This document shows positions 59,056-64,000 of a stretch of DNA of 64,000 bases, one piece after another. The notes under the pieces were generated by a model. That model was given only the letters and a program-made list of their open reading frames with translations, did not search any database and was not told the origin of the DNA. The first letter of the stretch is position 1. Every line of letters begins with the position of its first letter. The position numbers and the translations under genes are program-made. The stretch comes from Hippasteria phrygiana (Eukaryota > Echinodermata > Asteroidea > Valvatida > Goniasteridae): contig JAZGUH010000408.1 in NCBI GenBank assembly GCA_037893225.1, positions 310,001-374,000 on the forward strand. Direction: 5' to 3'.

Positions 59056-59334
59056 TTGTCAGACCTTTCAAAACCTTTCAAGTTTGCTGGACTGAGGGGT
59101 TTAAAAGGCGAGAAAACCGTAGAGACCTATGAAAGATTTTGTAAGGTGAAACAACTCTCTGAACAAACTGGTATACCATAGCCCAATTGTTCTACGTTTC
59201 AATACCTTTCAAAGGGTATTGAAAGGTGTGGTAGTGCAGTAGCAACAAATTCTGGAGTCTTTTAAAAGGTTCATCATTATGTTTTAGCCATCTTGCCAGC
59301 AAGCAGATTTTGAAAGGTTTGGAAAGGTCAAACC
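59056..59334. mobile_element. TIR element with ACCTTTCAAAACCTTTCAA ends
   Basis: GACCTTTCAAAACCTTTCAA, then GTTTGCTGG, mirrored by CCAGCAAGCAGATTTTGAAA and GGTTTGGAAAGGTC. The interior has further CCTTTCAA/TTGAAAGG pairs (59205-59230), so it is a multi-repeat palindromic MITE. Confidence 0.7.
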
Positions 59335-60612
59335 ATAGGGGAGTTAAGGTGTAAAACCAACACATGTACATGTACTGCACAGAATACATCTACGTATCAT
59401 GGACGGCTCCATCTTGAGAATTAATCATTTCCCTTCCAACAAATAATTCCTGTTATTCCACATGTGAGTCTAGTGCCTGTAACTCAAAACTAGCTTCTAA
59501 CGACAATCTTTCATCGTTTGCGAGATATATCTGGTCACAAATGGAATACAATTGACAAACGAGGACCAACATAGGCCCACTGTGCATGTGTGAGAACCAT
59601 AACACCGAAATGGCTTCTAATTATCAATGCACAGCATGTTTGCACCAGAAAAAAAGAAGAAACCAAACTCAATTTTCTATCGGTACAGATGGTTCCATTT
59701 AAAAAAAATTCATACAAGAAAAAACCTACATGTACATCTGTAACAAATCTGGCTGTGTCAGGTACATGTACATGTACATGTAATTACGACAGTACCTTTA
59801 ACAGTATGGTCTTTGTTCAGGCCAGGAAATCAAATCAGGAGTCGGAGACTAATGTATTGTAAAGGAACAAAGAATTACGGTCCGACTTGAACAGTAAGGT
59901 ATCCGTAGATGGAGATTTTGACCCGATAAATAAGGAAATTAATACTAATCTATTTAGCTGAATAACAGCCTCAGAAGATGGGTTGTAAGATTTTGGATAG
60001 AAGTTTTTTTTTGTACAGTATGAGGGAATAGGAGAACGAAGACGGCCTCAGGGGATAGCAGGAAGCTGAGGATTTGTACAGCAATTGTCAGATCTTTTTC
60101 ACGGCTAATCAGATCAGTAGGGTTGGTGACATTTTGGGCTTTCCTGGGTAACTTCCACGATCGATCGGTGTGACCAACTCACCTTCCCCAAGATTAATAG
60201 AGCTTTGATGAGGAGTTTCAACAACACTGGAACAAAGGTGACTTCAGGCTTTGCATGTTAGAGAGTACATTATGTACAAGTGAACTATTTTTGTGGATAC
60301 ACCATGTGAAGTACAATGTACATGTACAGTAACTCACTCAAAAAAGAGAAACTTGTGTGGTTCAAAGATGAACTAGAGGTACGGTATATGTACATGTACA
60401 TTGTACATGTACATACATTTTGATCATTATGCTAGGAAGGTCATCGGGAGAATAATATTAATAATAATAACCAGTATTTAGAATGCTCTTTTTCGTTAAA
60501 CTAAATCACAGCGTTTACTATTATTACCCCTGTTACCCCAACAATTATTCCTGAAACCTCAGCTCCCTGGGGACTACAGCCCCCCCCCCCCCCCCCCCCC
60601 CCCTACAAGTTA

Positions 60613-62237
60613 TGCACCTATCAATTGCAAGACGGACCCTCGGACCCCCGGGGAATGTGCGTCAGTGTCCAATGTAAGGCCAGATTCTAGGGTCCCGTGA
60701 CGCACCCTTGCGCCCTGTTCGTGACGAACCATTCATGTAAAACTGACGCTATAAACCACATTTTTTGACGCACCATGTCTAGAAAACAACTCACCAAGAC
60801 GGACCAATATGACGGACATAATCATGAAGTCAACGAACGAATCTCACTGCCGCGCCGAAGCGGCATAAACGCACGCACAGTGCACGTTAATACGCGGGTA
60901 CCTGTCTACACCACGTGCCAACCTTTTGCGTGTGCGTATTTGTGATTTGTGCAGAGGATACTACTCTACATGGATTACTTTGAGGACGATGTTGAATGGC
61001 AAGTTCGGTTCCTATTTCACTAACGAAACGTACGGCACAACGCGATCACGACGTACAGAACAGTACAAGGCACAACACTGTCCGTTTATCGTACGGTGGT
61101 AAGCGTACGTGATGCACTTTGTGTGTGGCGGGCGGCGATGAACCTCGTGTTGCGGTAGAAAATGTCGGGAAAACACGCTGCGGTGTACGAGCGGTACATC
61201 CTCGAAATAAATTCATGAACACGGAAAATGCATACACAGACAAAATAGATCAAGTTCTGTGAATTAACGTGCAGAAATCTTCTTTCTCTGTCGAATTTTT
61301 TAGCCTAATTATTCATCGAAACTTTTGACAATCGGAACACCGCGTGTTGTGACCAAAGTTCATGAAGTTACTGTATGTAGCGCGCCGAAGGCGTGCTTCA
61401 TAGCGCCGCCTGCAGGGCGCGTTTCCTCGTACACGAACATCGATGTGTATTGTGAGGCGCACACGTGCAAGTACTGAGAAAAAGAAAGTCAGTTGACTGC
61501 ACGTAAACGTTGCCGTACATGTACATACTCCTGCTGCTTTGTGTGTACGTACGAATACACACATTTAATCTTGCGGTGGGGGTGTTGATGCTTAAAGTAT
61601 CGGCATACTCCGAAACTGGACCAGATTCAGTTTGTGTGCATGTATAAATTCTGACGATCGCCAACATGTTGTGCAGCGAGATTTTATGAAGGGCTGGCAT
61701 GACATCGAAAAAACAAATGATATGAAGGGATTGTAGAGGCTGTGTTTTTGCAAAAAGGGCACGGCGGCCAAGGTAAATATGGGGCAAGACAAAACTGGCC
61801 GTAAAGACGGAGATTTCTTGTGGGGCACCTCGGCCAGTAAGAAGTCGTTCATTTCAAGCCCTGGCTAGCGAGCGAGCTACGCATTTAAAACGTTTTAGCC
61901 CGTTTTGGCGGTAAGCAATTTGGTGTCGCTGAAGTATAAATGTAGACATCATAACAGATCTGCAGCAGTTTTTATTCAAACAAAATATCAGTATTTTGGA
62001 TTTTAACATAGGTCGATTAAAATGTGTCAAAATTGCTACGTATGTAGGCAACAAGCTTGAAACTGCACGACGCACCATGACGCACCATGACGCACCCGCG
62101 ACGCAACCCGCTTCGTATTTACGACGAACCAAAGCCGTACTTGACGCACCCCATTCGTCACGATTTGACTGACATTAGCGGGACATGACGCACGTCCCCC
62201 GGGGGTCCGAGGGTCCGTCTTGCAATTGATAGGTGCA
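60613..62237. mobile_element. PIF/Harbinger-like non-autonomous element, 1.6 kb, 52-bp TIRs
   Basis: TIRs at 60613-60664 and 62186-62237 differ at only two positions (start TGCACCTATCAATTGCAAGA). TTA stands on both outer sides (60610-60612 and 62238-62240). A 3-bp TTA/TWA duplication is the established PIF/Harbinger signature. The interior is GC- and CpG-rich with repeated TGACGCACC motifs at both ends, and an ATG at about 60971 opens MDYFEDDVEW before a stop; no complete transposase or Myb-like protein is present. Length and end structure suggest deletion derivative or captured sequence. Confidence 0.8.
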
Positions 62238-64000
62238 TTAAGCACACATGGGCTAATCAAACACATTTATTATAACTATCATTGCCCTCACATACGTGTA
62301 CCCATTTTCTCCTGGGTGGAGAGCAGCAACTTGTGATAAAGTGCCTTCCTCAAGGACACAAGCACCATCTCAAACTCACAATCTGCAGTATCACTGAAAT
62401 CTTGAGTCCGATATAAAGCCACAAGGTCACAGCGCTCCAAGTATGTATTTACACAAAGAAATGTCCTTAATACCCTCATTGCATCAAATGATAAATTTGC
62501 CATTTCTGGAGGGAAGAAATGATTTGGAAAGGTCTTTTTCCTTAAGGGAAGGAGGCAGCATGTATATGAACTTTGCTTTTTTAGTTTGCGTGCTGGTTAG
62601 TACATAGCCCTATCCCTGTTAAATCCAACCAAACCCAACAGTGGTTCAAAGCTTTTGCAATTTGTTGGATTTAGCAGTCAACACAAACTATAATGTGTTG
62701 AATATATTGCTGTATTCGGCAGGGTATCATCAGCTAATGTACATTTTGTACCTATTGGATGTTGTCATGTTTAGCAGGGTGGAAGCAGACTTTTAGTAAA
62801 ATTTCAGTTGGATTTTGTTGGATTTGACAGGGCTCATGAAAACTATTTTGTTAGATTCAGCAAGATAAAAAATATACATGTGGTACACTGCAGAATCTAA
62901 CAAAAATGTTTGCTGTTGTACAACATGTATTTGGCAGACTTCTCATTTCAGTTTTGTTTGAAAATCTTGGATTTAGCTGTGCTCTAAAAATACAACATTA
63001 TGGGGGTTAGGGACGTACATGTACAGGTGTAGTAAAAGTACAGGATGATACCAAGACTGTATTTTACTTGTCACTCCAGCCTTTTAATTAACTGATTCCC
63101 ACCACAAAATGTCAAGGTGTGATAAATATCTGTTGGCACTGTACGTGTTTCAGGGCTCCCCTTTGCAATTATACGATTAGCCTACAGGTATATGCATGGA
63201 ACCTTCTCCCATCTCTCAGAGAATTAGACATGAAGAGATCGAATGTGAGGCAGGTGAATTGAACATTCCTGTGTTCATGGACTCCTTTTGCAAAATTTAT
63301 ATCCCTGTGGAGACATTCTACCTTGTCTGGTTACCATGGCAAACTATGCTCCGAGCACGTACATGTAGTTGCCACGTTTTTTTCTTTAAATAGTAGCAAC
63401 ACATCAATTTTTAGACTAGAGTGTGGCTCTTGAGTCTTGGCATTGTGCAATAATGGATGCAGCTTCTCACATGGTTTGAAGATGTCAACTGCGTGTATGT
63501 ACACGTATTTGTATGTGACTTCTATTATTTTATGCTTCATTACTACCACAGAATCTAGATTTCTTTTAAATAAAAATTTGAAAACTTTTATTCTTTGCAT
63601 AAATGACCAGATATTAAACTTTCCCGAAATCCAAGTAAATATATTTGTAACATTCCCTGCTCATGTACATGTCATTTTTGAGAGCTGCCTGTATTTTTAA
63701 AAGGAAATTATTTAATAGGAAAAGGGGAAAGTTTGTCAAATGGGAATATTTTTTCACTTGGAAGCATTCTGGTTGAAAAAAAGTGCCATCTTGAAAAAGA
63801 AAGGTCTAGGAGCCATTTAAAAAAAGGGCCTGTTCTCTAAAACAAGATGGATGTCATTTTTTTGTATACATGTACACGTACATATGTAGCTGGCTGAATG
63901 TAACAAGACAACAAATCATGTTATCTCGATGGAAAAGTTCCTTAAAACCTTAACTTTCTCAAATCCTCAAAAAATCCTCTTTGCCAAATGGAGTAATTCG
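62238..64000. other. Window end, repeat-rich, no gene supported
   Basis: At 62300-62460 is a degenerate dispersed sequence (CTCCTGGGTGGAGAGCAGCA, AGTGCCTTCCTCAAGGACAC). From 62610 to 63010 runs a GTTGGATT/AATCCAAC repeat cluster shared with 47690-47805 and 42090-42370. No exon is recognised to the end. Confidence 0.5.
62610..63010. repeat. GTTGGATT family, long copy
   Basis: Contains the segment shared with 47689-47805 followed by further TTTAGCAGGG, TTGGATTTGACAGGG and TTAGATTCAGCAAG units. No coding sequence. Confidence 0.6.

Larger units (their letters stand above)
55167..60612. other. Region without supported genes
   Basis: It contains the long poly-G tract (55808-55850), many TACATG runs, a TTAA element (57322-57589), a TIR element (59056-59334), an R1 fragment (60112-60190) and a C24 tract (60580-60603). 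I see no coding exon. Confidence 0.55.

Overview
The window reads as nuclear DNA of a metazoan with long introns, very probably a marine invertebrate deuterostome such as an echinoderm. The basis is animal-type genes split by GT-AG introns, AT-rich introns full of short non-autonomous DNA transposons, and tRNA-derived dispersed repeats. The species call is inference from style, not identification. No bacterial-type operon, CRISPR array or rRNA was seen.

Two protein-coding genes are well supported and they converge. On the + strand a septin of the SEPT2 group (SEPT1/2/4/5 ancestor type) runs from about 5.4 kb (candidate first exon) or 9.84 kb (first certain exon) to the stop at 18320. Its eleven exons splice in frame into 402 codons with G1, G3 and G4 GTPase motifs, the septin unique element and a C-terminal coiled coil. 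On the - strand a GAS2-like (GAS2L) microtubule/actin linker occupies 37926 down to 25141. Four exons give the complete GAS2/GAR domain and a long, basic, Ser/Arg-rich tail with EB1-binding SxIP-type motifs, three of them in a perfect-length 25-residue tandem repeat. Its 5' part, expected to carry the calponin-homology (CH) domain, was not found. The two 3' ends lie about 4 kb apart (roughly 20.7 and 24.75 kb). Both products act on the cytoskeleton, but the sequence shows no shared regulation.

Layout: 1-5.3 kb, upstream sequence with MITE-like repeats and possibly the septin promoter; 5.4-18.3 kb, septin exons and introns; 18.3-20.7 kb, its probable 3' UTR containing a TIR element; 20.7-24.7 kb, intergenic with a palindromic MITE and a TTAA element; 24.7-37.9 kb, the GAS2L gene; 37.9-64 kb, mostly repeat-rich sequence that is either the long 5' intron of GAS2L or intergenic, with one possible unrelated terminal exon at about 55.1 kb.

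The second half is dominated by mobile and simple repeats: nine TTAA-bounded elements (24-58 kb), a hAT-like MITE with an 8-bp target duplication, a 1.6-kb PIF/Harbinger-like element with 52-bp TIRs, a 435-bp near-perfect foldback, two families of tRNA-core elements (one with terminal inverted repeats), a LINE 3' end, a tandem ~130-bp array, and a striking abundance of the self-complementary hexamer repeat (TACATG)n, which is rare in the first 28 kb. No new gene system could be demonstrated; the most unusual items are the repeat structures and the GAS2L SxIP repeat.
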